Positions 1 to 8,332 of a stretch of DNA of 64,000 nucleotides are shown here, one piece after another. This stretch comes from Pseudacidovorax intermedius (GTDB lineage Bacteria > Pseudomonadota > Gammaproteobacteria > Burkholderiales > Burkholderiaceae_C). The translations under genes were made by a program, and so were the position numbers. Numbering within the stretch: the stretch's first letter is position 1; each line of letters starts with the position of its first letter. Where the stretch lies: NCBI RefSeq assembly GCF_003350475.1, contig NZ_QQAV01000006.1, positions 62,001 to 126,000 of the forward strand. Direction: 5' to 3'. The notes under the pieces are model-generated. The model made no database searches, was not told the origin of the DNA, and was given only the letters and a program-made list of their open reading frames with translations.

Positions 1-675
1 CGAGGGCACGCGCACGCCATTGCGGCCGATGGTCCGCTGGTCCGCGAACACGGGGCCCGTGATCACATGCACGTCCCCCTGCGCACGCATGACGTACTTG
101 CGCGTGTCTTCTTCCACGCGGGCCCAGGGGCCGCTGTTCTGGCGCGGGTCCTGCGGGACCATGTTGGCCAGGCTGAAGGATTGCGCCATCGCCTGGTCCG
201 TGGGCATGTCCGCGGCGGGTGCCATGTGGCCGCGTGCGAAGCCGGAGCCCCGGTAGTCGTCCAGGTCGGCGCGCTCGCCCGAGGGCAGGCGGGCGTCGGC
301 GAAGAAGCGGTCGTGGCGCTGCACCGTCTTCGCCTTGAGCAGGATCTCCCGGTTCAGCCGCTCGGCCACGTAGACCGGCGTGCGCGTCTCGCCGGAATGA
401 AGGACGGCGAAGTTGTCGAAGCACAGGGCCCGAAGGCGTCCGCCGATGGCCACGGCAGGCGCCCGGCCACCGGCGAAGAACTGGGGGCAGCGGCCGAAAT
501 CCGGGTTGAGCGCCGCGGTAGAGGGGGCCGGCCGCGCAGCGGCGGCCGAGTCGCGGGCGCCGCGCGCATGGGGCTCCAAGGGCCCGCAGCCGAGGAGCAG
601 CACGGCCGCGGCCAGGGCGACGACAGTTTGTGAAAAGGTTTGGATGACTTGGAAACGTTTGTTCAGATTCGCCAT
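1..675 (-). CDS. DNA/RNA non-specific endonuclease (NUC1/EndoG type), lipoprotein-like, truncated by the window edge
   Basis: The minus strand is open from the ATG at 675 to the left edge: 225 codons without a stop, so the C-terminus is missing. The N-terminus has a hydrophobic stretch (about residues 17-29) ending in LLLGC at Cys30, a lipobox-like signal, so the protein is probably exported and lipidated. The nuclease core is visible: YRGSGFARGHMAPAADM around residues 141-157, with His150 as the expected catalytic base, then NMVPQDPRQNSGPWARVE with Asn180 as the expected Mg ligand. The family consensus is DRGH; here Ala replaces the Asp two residues before Gly149. Such enzymes cut DNA and RNA without sequence specificity, for nutrition or as effectors. 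No partner gene is visible. Confidence 0.85.
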   Translation of the reverse strand, partial: MANLNKRFQVIQTFSQTVVALAAAVLLLGCGPLEPHARGARDSAAAARPAPSTAALNPDFGRCPQFFAGGRAPAVAIGGRLRALCFDNFAVLHSGETRTPVYVAERLNREILLKAKTVQRHDRFFADARLPSGERADLDDYRGSGFARGHMAPAADMPTDQAMAQSFSLANMVPQDPRQNSGPWARVEEDTRKYVMRAQGDVHVITGPVFADQRTIGRNGVRVPS

Positions 676-941
676 GAAGTCGGCGAGTCTACTGAGCAGC
701 CCCCCGCCGGCCGCAGTGCCCTGATGTCAGCGCCGGGCGCGTGCGTGTCGATGGGGAAGGGCGAGTCGACTCGGCTGCGCTTGGCTGGCACCCACTCAAG
801 TCTTCAGGGCGCCAAGTAGTACCCCTATCGCATCAAACCGCCGCGGCTCCAAGCCCGCCACTGCAGGCTTGGACGTGCCCGGAGCGCAGCCGCCTCTGGC
901 GGCCGCCCGGAGCCGTGAAGCGACAGGGGGGTGTTTCCGTT

Positions 942-1049
942 TCACTGCATCAGCATGGCCGCGACGGCCAACGTGGCCGCCACGAGCCAGAGAGCCAGAA
1001 CGGTGGCCCGCAGCGAGGCTTTGTGGGCGAAGTCTTCCTTGCGTGCCAT
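942..1049 (-). CDS. Small predicted membrane protein (35 aa)
   Basis: Unrecognised. The ORF begins MARKEDFAHKASLRATV and ends in one hydrophobic helix (about residues 14-34), with positive charges before the helix as in a single-span inner-membrane protein. Third codon positions are strongly GC-biased, as in the real genes here. The longer in-frame ORF reaching 1184 has an implausible N-terminus. The upstream ribosome site is weak (GTGG-like). It is divergent from another tiny membrane protein at 1274. No function can be given, and a chance ORF is possible. Confidence 0.4.
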   Translation of the reverse strand: MARKEDFAHKASLRATVLALWLVAATLAVAAMLMQ

Positions 1050-1273
1050 GGCCACCACGTTAATGGTTGTCACTGACTGTGTACTGAGTGGCACCGCCCT
1101 CGTCGCGCTGGTTGCCACCGCGGCGGGTTTCGCTGCGCATCTGTGCAATAGCGCACGCCTCAGCGTTTTTCCTATGCCGTTCATCGGGCGTTTTCAAGAG
1201 GGTCGGGTCAACGTCAGTTGCGGACCGTACGTTTCGAGGTGTAACGTTTCGACGTAATTTTTCAGGTGCTGCC

Positions 1274-1477
1274 ATGTGGGTTTTCATCGTTGTCTCGCTC
1301 ATCGCCGTGGAAGTGGCGTGCGGCCTCTTCTTCTTCAGCCTGATCTGGGCCAGCCATCAGGCGGCGGAGTGGGAGGAGCGCGATCTGAACGGCGCGATGC
1401 CGGGCGCCGCTGCCTTCGCGTCCTCTGTCTTCGGCATGCTTGCGCCTGGCTCCGCGGATCGCGCCCGGCACGGCTGA
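1274..1477 (+). CDS. Small predicted single-span membrane protein (67 aa)
   Basis: Unrecognised. It starts MWVFIVVSLIAVEVACGLFFFSLIW, a hydrophobic helix covering about residues 2-26, followed by a short polar tail rich in Ala, Glu and Arg. GC bias at the third codon position supports coding. The ATG at 1274 was chosen over upstream in-frame starts because it puts the helix at the N-terminus and has a CAGG-like sequence about 8 nt upstream. A hairpin with a T run (1616-1638) lies downstream and may end its transcript. Confidence 0.5.
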   Translation: MWVFIVVSLIAVEVACGLFFFSLIWASHQAAEWEERDLNGAMPGAAAFASSVFGMLAPGSADRARHG

Positions 1478-1615
1478 TCGGCCGTGAGACCGGGGCACCC
1501 GGCGGGCGGCCTTGCCGCCTGAGAGTGGCTGCCGCTTCCACAGGCCGGCTGGCGCTGGCACCGACTCCCGGCGCCGCCCGTCCCACTTCAATCAATAGAC
1601 AGGCTCAACCACCTC

Positions 1616-1638
1616 GCCCCAGCCCCGGGGCTTTTTTT
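1616..1638 (+). terminator. Rho-independent terminator
   Basis: GCCCC (1616-1620) pairs with GGGGC (1627-1631) across a six-base loop, followed directly by seven T residues (1632-1638). It would stop plus-strand transcription from the small gene at 1274-1477 before the LysR gene. The remaining sequence up to about 1765 shows no gene or other structure that I can see. Confidence 0.65.
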
Positions 1639-1787
1639 CGCCCGGCGTCGGCTGGACAGGAGCCCGCCCCGGCTTCATCCGGGAAAGCCCGCGCCCACGC
1701 CGGGCTGCCAGCGGACCATCCCGGCCGCCGCGCCGCCCCCCGAATAAGCTTTTTCGATAAAAGTATTTGAAGCTTGCATGCTTCATG

Positions 1788-1816
1788 CTTGATCATTCGC
1801 AAATCGGATGATCAAG
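1788..1816. promoter_or_regulatory. LysR-type T-N11-A dyad overlapping a start codon
   Basis: A perfect 9-bp inverted repeat, CTTGATCAT (1788-1796) and ATGATCAAG (1808-1816), is separated by 11 bp, giving the classic T-N11-A LysR box. The right arm begins with the ATG of the LysR gene at 1808. A second short dyad (GAAGC/GCTTC, 1769-1784) lies just upstream. The likely role is autoregulation; in RNA the arms could also form a hairpin that hides the start codon. Confidence 0.6.
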
Positions 1817-2851
1817 AACCTCGATATTCGTCAGCTCGAAGCCTTCGCCGCCGTGATGTCCTCCGGGAGCATCACGGGCGCGGCGCGCCTGCTCGACCGC
1901 TCTCAGCCGGCCGTCACCCGGCTGATCCACGAGCTGGAGGCGGCGGCCGGCTATGCGCTCTTCACCCGCCATGGCCCCCGCGTGGCGCCGACGGCCGAGG
2001 GCTTCCAACTGTTCGAGGAGGTGCAGCAGCTGCTGGGCGACTGGCGCCGGCTGCAGCAGCGGGTGGACGAGATCGGCCGCGGCGGTGCCCAGCCGCTGGT
2101 GCTGGCGGCCACGTCGGCTGCGGCGCTCGGGCTGGTGCCGGCCGCCTTGCAGGCCCTGGAAGCGGGCGAGGGCACCGGCGCGGTGCGCCTGGTCAGCGGC
2201 TCGCCCGAGCGGGTGATGGAGTCGGTGCTGGCCGGCGCCGTGCAGTTGGGCGTCTCCAGCCTGCCGCTGGAGCACCGCGGCCTGCAGGTGCTGTGGATCG
2301 GCGAGGCGCCCTGCGTGGCCGTGCTGCCCGATGGCGACCCGCTGGCCGCGCACGAGGTCGTGCCCGCCGCCGCGCTCGCCGGGCGCCGGCTGGTCACCCT
2401 GAGCAACCCCTTCCGGCTGCGCCATCGCATCGACGCGCTGCTGGGTCGTGCCGCCACCGACGCCGACGCAGCCGGCGAAAGCGCATCGGCAGGCGAGGGC
2501 GGCGCGCGCGGTGCGGACGTCATCGACACCAATTCCTCCGTCAACGCCCAGGCCCTGGTGCGCGCCGGGCTGGGCATCGCGCTGCTGGACCCGCTCACGG
2601 TGCATGGCGTGCCGCTGGCCGGCGTGCAGGTGCGGCCGCTGGACGTGCACATTCCCTTCTTCTTCGGCGCCGTGGTGCCGCAGGGCCGGCCCATCACCCG
2701 CCGGGTGCAAGCCTTGGCCGATGCGCTGCAGCAGGCTGCGAAGCGCCTGCCCGGATTCGTCGCCCATCCGCCCGAGGCCCACGCACGGCTGCTGCAGGCC
2801 GCCCAGGGTGCCGGGCCGTCCTCCTCCTCCTCCTCTTCTTCCCGCCCTTGA
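1808..2851 (+). CDS. LysR-family transcriptional regulator
   Basis: The N-terminal winged helix-turn-helix (about residues 5-65: LDIRQLEAFAAVMSSGSITG, then SQPAVTRLIHELE) is typical of LysR regulators and is followed by a periplasmic-binding-like effector domain. At 347 residues it exceeds the usual ~300: there is a low-complexity Ala/Gly/Glu insertion near residues 218-240 and a run of eight serines at the C-terminus. No clear Shine-Dalgarno precedes the ATG, which sits in an inverted repeat. The gene is co-directional with the next (13 bp gap), so it probably regulates the monooxygenase/transporter operon and is read into it. The effector is unknown. Confidence 0.9.
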   Translation: MIKNLDIRQLEAFAAVMSSGSITGAARLLDRSQPAVTRLIHELEAAAGYALFTRHGPRVAPTAEGFQLFEEVQQLLGDWRRLQQRVDEIGRGGAQPLVLAATSAAALGLVPAALQALEAGEGTGAVRLVSGSPERVMESVLAGAVQLGVSSLPLEHRGLQVLWIGEAPCVAVLPDGDPLAAHEVVPAAALAGRRLVTLSNPFRLRHRIDALLGRAATDADAAGESASAGEGGARGADVIDTNSSVNAQALVRAGLGIALLDPLTVHGVPLAGVQVRPLDVHIPFFFGAVVPQGRPITRRVQALADALQQAAKRLPGFVAHPPEAHARLLQAAQGAGPSSSSSSSSRP

Positions 2852-2864
2852 CCGAAAGCGCCCC

Positions 2865-4373
2865 ATGAGTTCGCCCGCCCCCGATGCCTTCACGCCCCCA
2901 GCCGGTCTGCCCCACCTGGAGCAGCGGCTGCGCCAGGACCTGCTCTGGCTCGGCCTGCCGCCGAAGCATTGGGTGCCGCCCAGCGCGCGCGACGGCCAGC
3001 CGGTGATCGACGTGGCCGTCATTGGTGGCGGCATGGCGGGGCTCACGCTGTCGGCTTCGCTCAAGCACCTGGGCGTGCAAACAGTGGTGTTCGACCAGGC
3101 GCCGGCCGGCTTCGAGGGGCCCTGGGCGACCACGGCGCGCATGGAGACGCTGCGCTCGCCCAAGGAGCTGACCGGTCCCGCCCTGGGCCTGCCGGCGCTG
3201 ACCTTCCGTGCCTGGTTCGAGTCGCAGTTCGGGCTGGACGCCTGGCGGGCACTCGACAAGATCCCACGGCTGCAATGGATGGACTACCTGCGCTGGTACC
3301 GCCAGGTGCTGCGGCTGGATGTGCGCAACCGGCAGCGCGTGGCGGCGGTGCGTCCGCGGGCCGATGGCGTGGTGCAGCTGGACCTGGTCGACGAAGGCGA
3401 GGGCGACCGCGCCCACACCGTGCTGGCGCGCCACGTGGTCATCGCCACTGGCCGCGACGGCCTGGGCGGCCCGTGGGTGCCGGACTGGGCCCATGCCCTG
3501 CCACGCGAACGCTGGGTGCATTCCTCGCATGCCTGGGATGGCGCCATGCTGCGCGGCAAGCGCGTGGCCGTGATCGGCGGCGGCGCTTCGGCCATGGACG
3601 CCGCAGCCACCGCGCTGGAGAACGGTGCCGCCCGCGTCGACCTCCTGATCCGCCGGCGCGAGCTGCCACGCATCAACAAGGGCAAGGGCTCGGGCAGCCC
3701 CGGCATGTCGCACGGCTACTGGATGCTGCCGGACGAATGGAAGTGGCGCTTCCGCCATTACCTCAACGTGCAGCAGGTGCCGCCGCCCCAGGGCAGCACG
3801 CTGCGCGTGTCGCGCCATGCCCAGGCGCATTTCCACCTGGGCGCGGGCGCGACGGGCGCCACGGTGCGGCCCGACGGCGTGATCCGCGTCGAGACGGCCA
3901 AGGGCCCGCTGGCGGCCGACTTCGTCATCTTCTGCACCGGCTTTCGCATCGACTGGGCGCAGCGCCCCGAGTTCGCCGGCCTGCAGCCGCATGTGCGGCT
4001 GTGGCGCGACCGCTTTGCCACGCCCGAGGGCCAGGACGACGAGGAACTGGCCGAGTCGCCCGACCTGGGACCGCTGTTCGAGTTCCAGGAACGGGTGCCT
4101 GGCAGCTGCCCGGGGCTGGACCGGGTGCATTGCTACAACTACGCCGCCGCGCTGTCGCAGGGGGCAGGCGCGGGCGACATCCCGCAGATCACCGACGGCT
4201 CGCAGCGCCTGGCCCGTGGCCTGGCCGGCCAGCTGATGGTGGAGGACGCCGACGCGCACTTCGCCGCCATGCAGCGCTATGCGGAGCCCGAACTCGAGGG
4301 CCACGAATGGACCGAGGCGTCGTTTCCCGCCTATGAGGAAGCGGCCCTGGCGCGCGAAGGGGCCGCTCCATGA
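2865..4373 (+). CDS. FAD-dependent oxidoreductase (flavin monooxygenase-like)
   Basis: A 502-residue flavoprotein with two Rossmann dinucleotide motifs: VAVIGGGMAGLTLS (about residues 51-64, FAD) and VAVIGGGASAMDAAA (about 235-249, NAD(P)H). This is the arrangement of class B flavin monooxygenases and related lysine/ornithine N-hydroxylases. An ATG/Thr-rich FAD-closing segment (HVVIATGRDG, FVIFCTGFRIDW) is visible. It is the first enzyme of the operon and overlaps the permease gene by 4 bp (ATGA), so it probably acts on the substrate brought in by the adjacent importer. The substrate cannot be inferred. There is no signal peptide, so it should be cytoplasmic. Confidence 0.85.
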   Translation: MSSPAPDAFTPPAGLPHLEQRLRQDLLWLGLPPKHWVPPSARDGQPVIDVAVIGGGMAGLTLSASLKHLGVQTVVFDQAPAGFEGPWATTARMETLRSPKELTGPALGLPALTFRAWFESQFGLDAWRALDKIPRLQWMDYLRWYRQVLRLDVRNRQRVAAVRPRADGVVQLDLVDEGEGDRAHTVLARHVVIATGRDGLGGPWVPDWAHALPRERWVHSSHAWDGAMLRGKRVAVIGGGASAMDAAATALENGAARVDLLIRRRELPRINKGKGSGSPGMSHGYWMLPDEWKWRFRHYLNVQQVPPPQGSTLRVSRHAQAHFHLGAGATGATVRPDGVIRVETAKGPLAADFVIFCTGFRIDWAQRPEFAGLQPHVRLWRDRFATPEGQDDEELAESPDLGPLFEFQERVPGSCPGLDRVHCYNYAAALSQGAGAGDIPQITDGSQRLARGLAGQLMVEDADAHFAAMQRYAEPELEGHEWTEASFPAYEEAALAREGAAP

Positions 4374-5344
4374 TCGGCTGGCTGCTGCGCCGGCTCGGCC
4401 AGGCGTTGCTGGTCGTCTGGGCGATGACGCTGATCGTCTTCGTCGGGCTGCATGCCATCGGCAACCCGGTGGACATCCTGATCGGCGACGACATGAACCA
4501 GGCCGAGCGGGCCGCGGCCATCGCCCGCCTGGGCCTGGACCAGCCGCTGTGGCGCCAGTACCTGTCCTTCCTCGAAGGCGCGGTGCAGGGCCAGCTGGGC
4601 AAGAGCTTCGTCTACCACGACGAGGCCATCCGCATCATCCTGGACCGCCTGCCGGCCACCATGGAGCTCGCCGTGGCCGCACTGCTGATGGCCGTGCTCA
4701 TCGGCGTGCCGCTGGGCCTGTTCGCGGGCATGAAGCCGGAGCATCCGGCCTCGCGCGCCATCATGGCCACCAGCATCGTGGGCTTCTCGCTGCCGGCCTT
4801 CTGGGTGGCGCTGATGCTGATCATGGTGTTCAGCGTGCAGCTGGGCTGGCTGCCGGCCGGCGGCCGCGGCGAGACGCGCAGCCTGTTCGGCATCGAATGG
4901 TCCTGGCTCACGCTCGACGGGCTGCAGCACCTGCTGCTGCCGGCCTTCAACCTGGCGCTGTTCAAGATCTCGCTGGTGCTGCGGCTCACGCGCGCCGGCG
5001 TGCGCGAGGTGCTGCCGCAGGACTTCGTGAAGTTCGCGCGGGCCAAGGGCCTGTCGCCGGTGCGGGTGGTGGGCGTGCACGTGCTGCGCAACACGCTGAT
5101 CCCGCTGGTCACGGTGCTGGGGCTGGAGCTGGGCTCGACCATCGCCTATGCGGTGGTCACGGAAACCATCTTCGCCTGGCCAGGCGCCGGCAAGCTGATC
5201 CTGGACAGCATCAACTCGCTGGACCGACCGGTGGTGGTCGCCTACCTGATGGTGGTGGTCGTGATCTTCGTGACGCTGAACCTGGTGGTGGACGTGCTCT
5301 ACCGCCTGCTCGATCCGCGCGTGCGGCTGGAGGGCGCCAAGTGA
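4370..5344 (+). CDS. ABC transporter permease, oligopeptide type (DppB-like)
   Basis: A 324-residue inner-membrane permease beginning MIGWLLRRLGQALLVVWAMT, with about six hydrophobic segments and the DppB/OppB-type large periplasmic loop after the first helix. The EAA-type loop is near FVKFARAKGLSPVRVVGVHVLRN. It should form the channel with the second permease encoded next. Start and stop overlaps of 4 bp with both neighbours indicate translational coupling in one operon. Confidence 0.93.
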   Translation: MIGWLLRRLGQALLVVWAMTLIVFVGLHAIGNPVDILIGDDMNQAERAAAIARLGLDQPLWRQYLSFLEGAVQGQLGKSFVYHDEAIRIILDRLPATMELAVAALLMAVLIGVPLGLFAGMKPEHPASRAIMATSIVGFSLPAFWVALMLIMVFSVQLGWLPAGGRGETRSLFGIEWSWLTLDGLQHLLLPAFNLALFKISLVLRLTRAGVREVLPQDFVKFARAKGLSPVRVVGVHVLRNTLIPLVTVLGLELGSTIAYAVVTETIFAWPGAGKLILDSINSLDRPVVVAYLMVVVVIFVTLNLVVDVLYRLLDPRVRLEGAK

Positions 5345-6264
5345 GCGCGTTGCCGACCTCTTCTTCGTCCACCGCCGCACCGAAACCCGAGCGCGGCTTC
5401 TGGTGGCGCGTGGGCAGCGACTTCCTGCAGTCGCGCGTCGCCGTCGCCGGGCTGCTGATGCTGGCCGTGGTCGTCGTCGTGGCCCTGGCCGCGCCGTGGA
5501 TCACGCCGCAGAACCCCTACGACCTGTTGCAGCTGGACGTGCTCGACGCCCGCCTGCCGCCGGGCTCGCCGCGTGGCGAGGGCGGCTACACCTACTGGCT
5601 GGGCACCGATGGCCAGGGCCGCGACCTGTACTCGGCCATCGTCTACGGCCTGCGCATCAGCCTGGGCGTGGGCGTGGGCTCGGCCCTCATCGCCGCGGTG
5701 CTGGGCACGCTGGTCGGCCTGCTGGCCGCGTATGCCGGCGGCCGGGTCGATGCGCTGCTGATGCGGCTGGTGGACCTGCTGCTGTCCTTCCCGACCATCC
5801 TGATGGCGCTGATGATCCTGGCCTACCTGGGCAAGGGCATCACCAACGTCGTGCTCACGCTGGTGCTGCTCGAATGGGCCTACTACGCGCGCACCGCCCG
5901 CGGGCAGGCGCTGGTGGAGACGCGGCGCGAATACGTCGATGCCGCACGCGGCCAGGGCATTCCGCCGTGGCGCATCCTGGTCGGCCATGTGCTGCCCAAC
6001 TGCCTGCCGCCGCTCCTGGTGATCGGCGCGCTGCAGGTGGCGCGCGCCATCACGCTGGAGGCGACGCTGTCCTTCCTGGGGCTGGGCGTGCCGATCACCG
6101 AGCCCTCGCTGGGGCTCTTGATCTCCAACGGCTACCAGTACCTGCTGTCCAACGAATACTGGATCAGCCTGTTTCCCGGCCTGGCGCTGCTGGCCACCAT
6201 CGTTGCGATCAACCTGGTGGGCGACCAGTTGCGCGACGTGTTGAACCCGAGGTTGCAGAAGTGA
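5341..6264 (+). CDS. ABC transporter permease, oligopeptide type (DppC-like)
   Basis: The second permease has 307 residues. The GTG at 5341 was chosen because it overlaps the previous stop by 4 bp (GTGA) and gives the normal N-terminal length; the same arrangement recurs at the next junction. Family features are the N-terminal helix (SRVAVAGLLMLAVVVVVALA), the sequence YWLGTDGQGRDLYSAIVYG, characteristic of DppC/OppC, and the EAA loop EYVDAARGQGIPPWRILVGH. It pairs with the DppB-like subunit. Confidence 0.93.
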   Translation: MSALPTSSSSTAAPKPERGFWWRVGSDFLQSRVAVAGLLMLAVVVVVALAAPWITPQNPYDLLQLDVLDARLPPGSPRGEGGYTYWLGTDGQGRDLYSAIVYGLRISLGVGVGSALIAAVLGTLVGLLAAYAGGRVDALLMRLVDLLLSFPTILMALMILAYLGKGITNVVLTLVLLEWAYYARTARGQALVETRREYVDAARGQGIPPWRILVGHVLPNCLPPLLVIGALQVARAITLEATLSFLGLGVPITEPSLGLLISNGYQYLLSNEYWISLFPGLALLATIVAINLVGDQLRDVLNPRLQK

Positions 6265-7253
6265 GCGGCGATACCACTCCCGTGCTGGATCTGCGCGACC
6301 TGCGCACCCGCTTCCACACCCGCGACGGCGTGCTGCCGGTGGTCGATGGCGTCTCCTTCACGCTGGGCCGGGGCCAGGTGCTGGGCCTGGTGGGCGAATC
6401 GGGCTCCGGCAAGTCGGTGACCGGCTTCTCGGTCATGGGCCTGGTCGATCCGCCCGGGCGCATCGAAGGCGGCGAGGTGCTGTTCCAGGGGCAGGACCTT
6501 CGCACGCTGCCGCCCAAAGCCTTGCGGCAGTTGCGTGGCGACCGCATCGCCATGATCTTCCAGGACCCGATGGCCACCCTGAACCCGGTGTTGCGCATCG
6601 ACGTGCAGATGGTCGAGGCGGTGCGCGCCCACCGCGACGTGGACACCGCCACCGCCCGCCGCCATGCGGCCGAGACGCTGGCGCTGATGGGCATTCCCAG
6701 CCCCGAGGAGCGGCTGCGCGCCTATCCGCACCAGCTCTCGGGCGGCATGCGCCAGCGGGTGGCCATCGCCATCGCGCTGCTGCACAAGCCGGCACTCATC
6801 ATTGCGGACGAGCCCACCACGGCGCTGGACGTGACCATCCAGGCGCAGATCCTGTCGGAGATGCAGAAGCTGGTGAAGGACAGCGGCACGGCCATGATCT
6901 GGATCAGCCACGACCTGTCGGTGGTGGCCGGCCTGGCCGACGCCATCGCCGTGATGTATGCCGGCCGCATCGTCGAGATCGGCGCCGTGGACGACGTGCT
7001 CGACCGGCCGCAGCATCCCTACACCCAGGGCCTGATCGGCAGCCTGCCCAGCGCCAACCGGCGTGGAGCCCGGCTGAAGCAGATCCCGGGCATGGCGCCG
7101 CACCTGGCGCGGCTGCCCGCCGGCTGCGCCTTCGCGCCGCGCTGCCCGCGGGCCACGCCAGAGTGCCAGGTGGCCGTGCCGGCCCTCGTCGCGCCGCGGG
7201 CCGAGGTGCCGGCACACCAGGCGCGGTGCATCCATCCGGGAGCTGCTGAATGA
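6261..7253 (+). CDS. ABC transporter ATP-binding protein (DppD-like)
   Basis: A 330-residue ATPase starting at GTG 6261 (GTGA overlap with the permease stop). Walker A is GESGSGKS (about residues 46-53), the ABC signature is LSGGMRQRV, Walker B is LIIADEPT, and the H-loop is ISHDLS. The C-terminal oligopeptide-ABC extension has its Cys-containing segment [14 protein letters not shown], which in this family can bind an Fe-S cluster. It forms the ATPase heterodimer with the DppF-like protein encoded next, whose start overlaps its stop. Confidence 0.94.
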   Translation: MSGDTTPVLDLRDLRTRFHTRDGVLPVVDGVSFTLGRGQVLGLVGESGSGKSVTGFSVMGLVDPPGRIEGGEVLFQGQDLRTLPPKALRQLRGDRIAMIFQDPMATLNPVLRIDVQMVEAVRAHRDVDTATARRHAAETLALMGIPSPEERLRAYPHQLSGGMRQRVAIAIALLHKPALIIADEPTTALDVTIQAQILSEMQKLVKDSGTAMIWISHDLSVVAGLADAIAVMYAGRIVEIGAVDDVLDRPQHPYTQGLIGSLPSANRRGARLKQIPGMAPHLARLPAGCAFAPRCPRATPECQVAVPALVAPRAEVPAHQARCIHPGAAE

Positions 7254-8293
7254 GTGCCGTGCTTTCTTCTTCCGTCGGCCGGGAGCCCTCGGCCACCGGC
7301 ACACCGCTGGTCGACCTGCGTGCCATCTCCAAGCGCTTCGGCGAGCGCCAGGAAGGCTGGCTGGACCGCCGCCTGCGCGCCCTCGGCCTGGGGGAAGCGC
7401 CCGCCATCACCCATGCCGTCGATCATGTGGACTTGCAAGTGCAGCCCGGCGAGGTGGTCGGCCTGGTCGGCGAATCGGGCTGTGGCAAGTCCACCCTGGG
7501 CCGCATCGCCGCCGGCCTGCTGGCGCCCAGCGAGGGCGAGGTCCGGGTCGATGGCCAGGACCTCGCGCAGATGGACGACCGCGCCCGCCTGGCCGCGCGG
7601 CTGAAGGTACAGATGGTCTTCCAGGATCCCTTCGGCAGCCTCAACCCGCGCCTGCGCGTGGCCCGCATCGTGGGCGAAGCGGCGCGGCTGCATGGCCTGA
7701 CCGATGCGGCTGGCGAGGACGACTACGTCTGCGCCCAGCTCGAACGCGCCGGCCTCGACCCGTCGCTGCGCCACCGCTATCCGCACCAGTTCAGCGGCGG
7801 CCAGCGCCAGCGCATCGGCATCGCCCGGGCGCTGGCGGTGCAGCCGCGCATGCTGGTCTGCGACGAGGCCGTGGCCGCGCTGGACGTGTCGATCCAGGCG
7901 CAGATCCTCAACCTGTTCATGGACCTGCGCGAGCAACTGGGCCTGGCCTACCTGTTCATCAGCCACGACCTGGGCGTGATCGAGCACCTGTGCGACCGCG
8001 TGGTCGTGATGTACCTCGGCCGCGTGGTCGAGTCGGCGCCGGTGGAGGAGCTCTTCGCCAATCCGCGCCATCCCTACACCCGCGCGCTGCTGCAGGAGAT
8101 TCCGCGCATCGATGCCCGGCGCGCCCAGTTCGCACCCATCCGCGGCGAGATTCCCAGCCCGCTGTCACCGCCCAGCGGCTGCCACTTCCATCCGCGCTGT
8201 CCGCAGGTAATGGACCGCTGTCGCACCGAGGTGCCGCAATTGCGCGGCATCGCCATCCGCCACCAGAGCGCATGCCATCTGGACGCGCTCTGA
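7250..8293 (+). CDS. ABC transporter ATP-binding protein (DppF-like)
   Basis: The second ATPase has 347 residues, with Walker A GESGCGKST, signature FSGGQRQRIG, Walker B MLVCDEAV and H-loop ISHDLG. In Walker B the usual DEPT is DEAV, which leaves the catalytic Glu in place. The C-terminal oligopeptide domain has CHFHPRCPQVMDRC. Overlap with the DppD-like gene is 4 bp. With the two permeases and the binding protein at 8333 the importer is complete. Confidence 0.94.
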   Translation: MSAVLSSSVGREPSATGTPLVDLRAISKRFGERQEGWLDRRLRALGLGEAPAITHAVDHVDLQVQPGEVVGLVGESGCGKSTLGRIAAGLLAPSEGEVRVDGQDLAQMDDRARLAARLKVQMVFQDPFGSLNPRLRVARIVGEAARLHGLTDAAGEDDYVCAQLERAGLDPSLRHRYPHQFSGGQRQRIGIARALAVQPRMLVCDEAVAALDVSIQAQILNLFMDLREQLGLAYLFISHDLGVIEHLCDRVVVMYLGRVVESAPVEELFANPRHPYTRALLQEIPRIDARRAQFAPIRGEIPSPLSPPSGCHFHPRCPQVMDRCRTEVPQLRGIAIRHQSACHLDAL

Positions 8294-8332
8294 CCCACCG
8301 CATTCCCGCTGTTCCCTGACGAAAGGATCGCC

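Noticed and set aside
762-773. Perfect 12-bp palindrome CGAGTCGACTCG
   Set aside because: It lies in non-coding sequence with no gene start close by, and short GC-rich palindromes are expected by chance here.
2448-2864. N-terminal extension of the flavin monooxygenase ORF
   Set aside because: It is an out-of-frame reading of the LysR gene; the real start at 2865 gives a normal FAD motif position.
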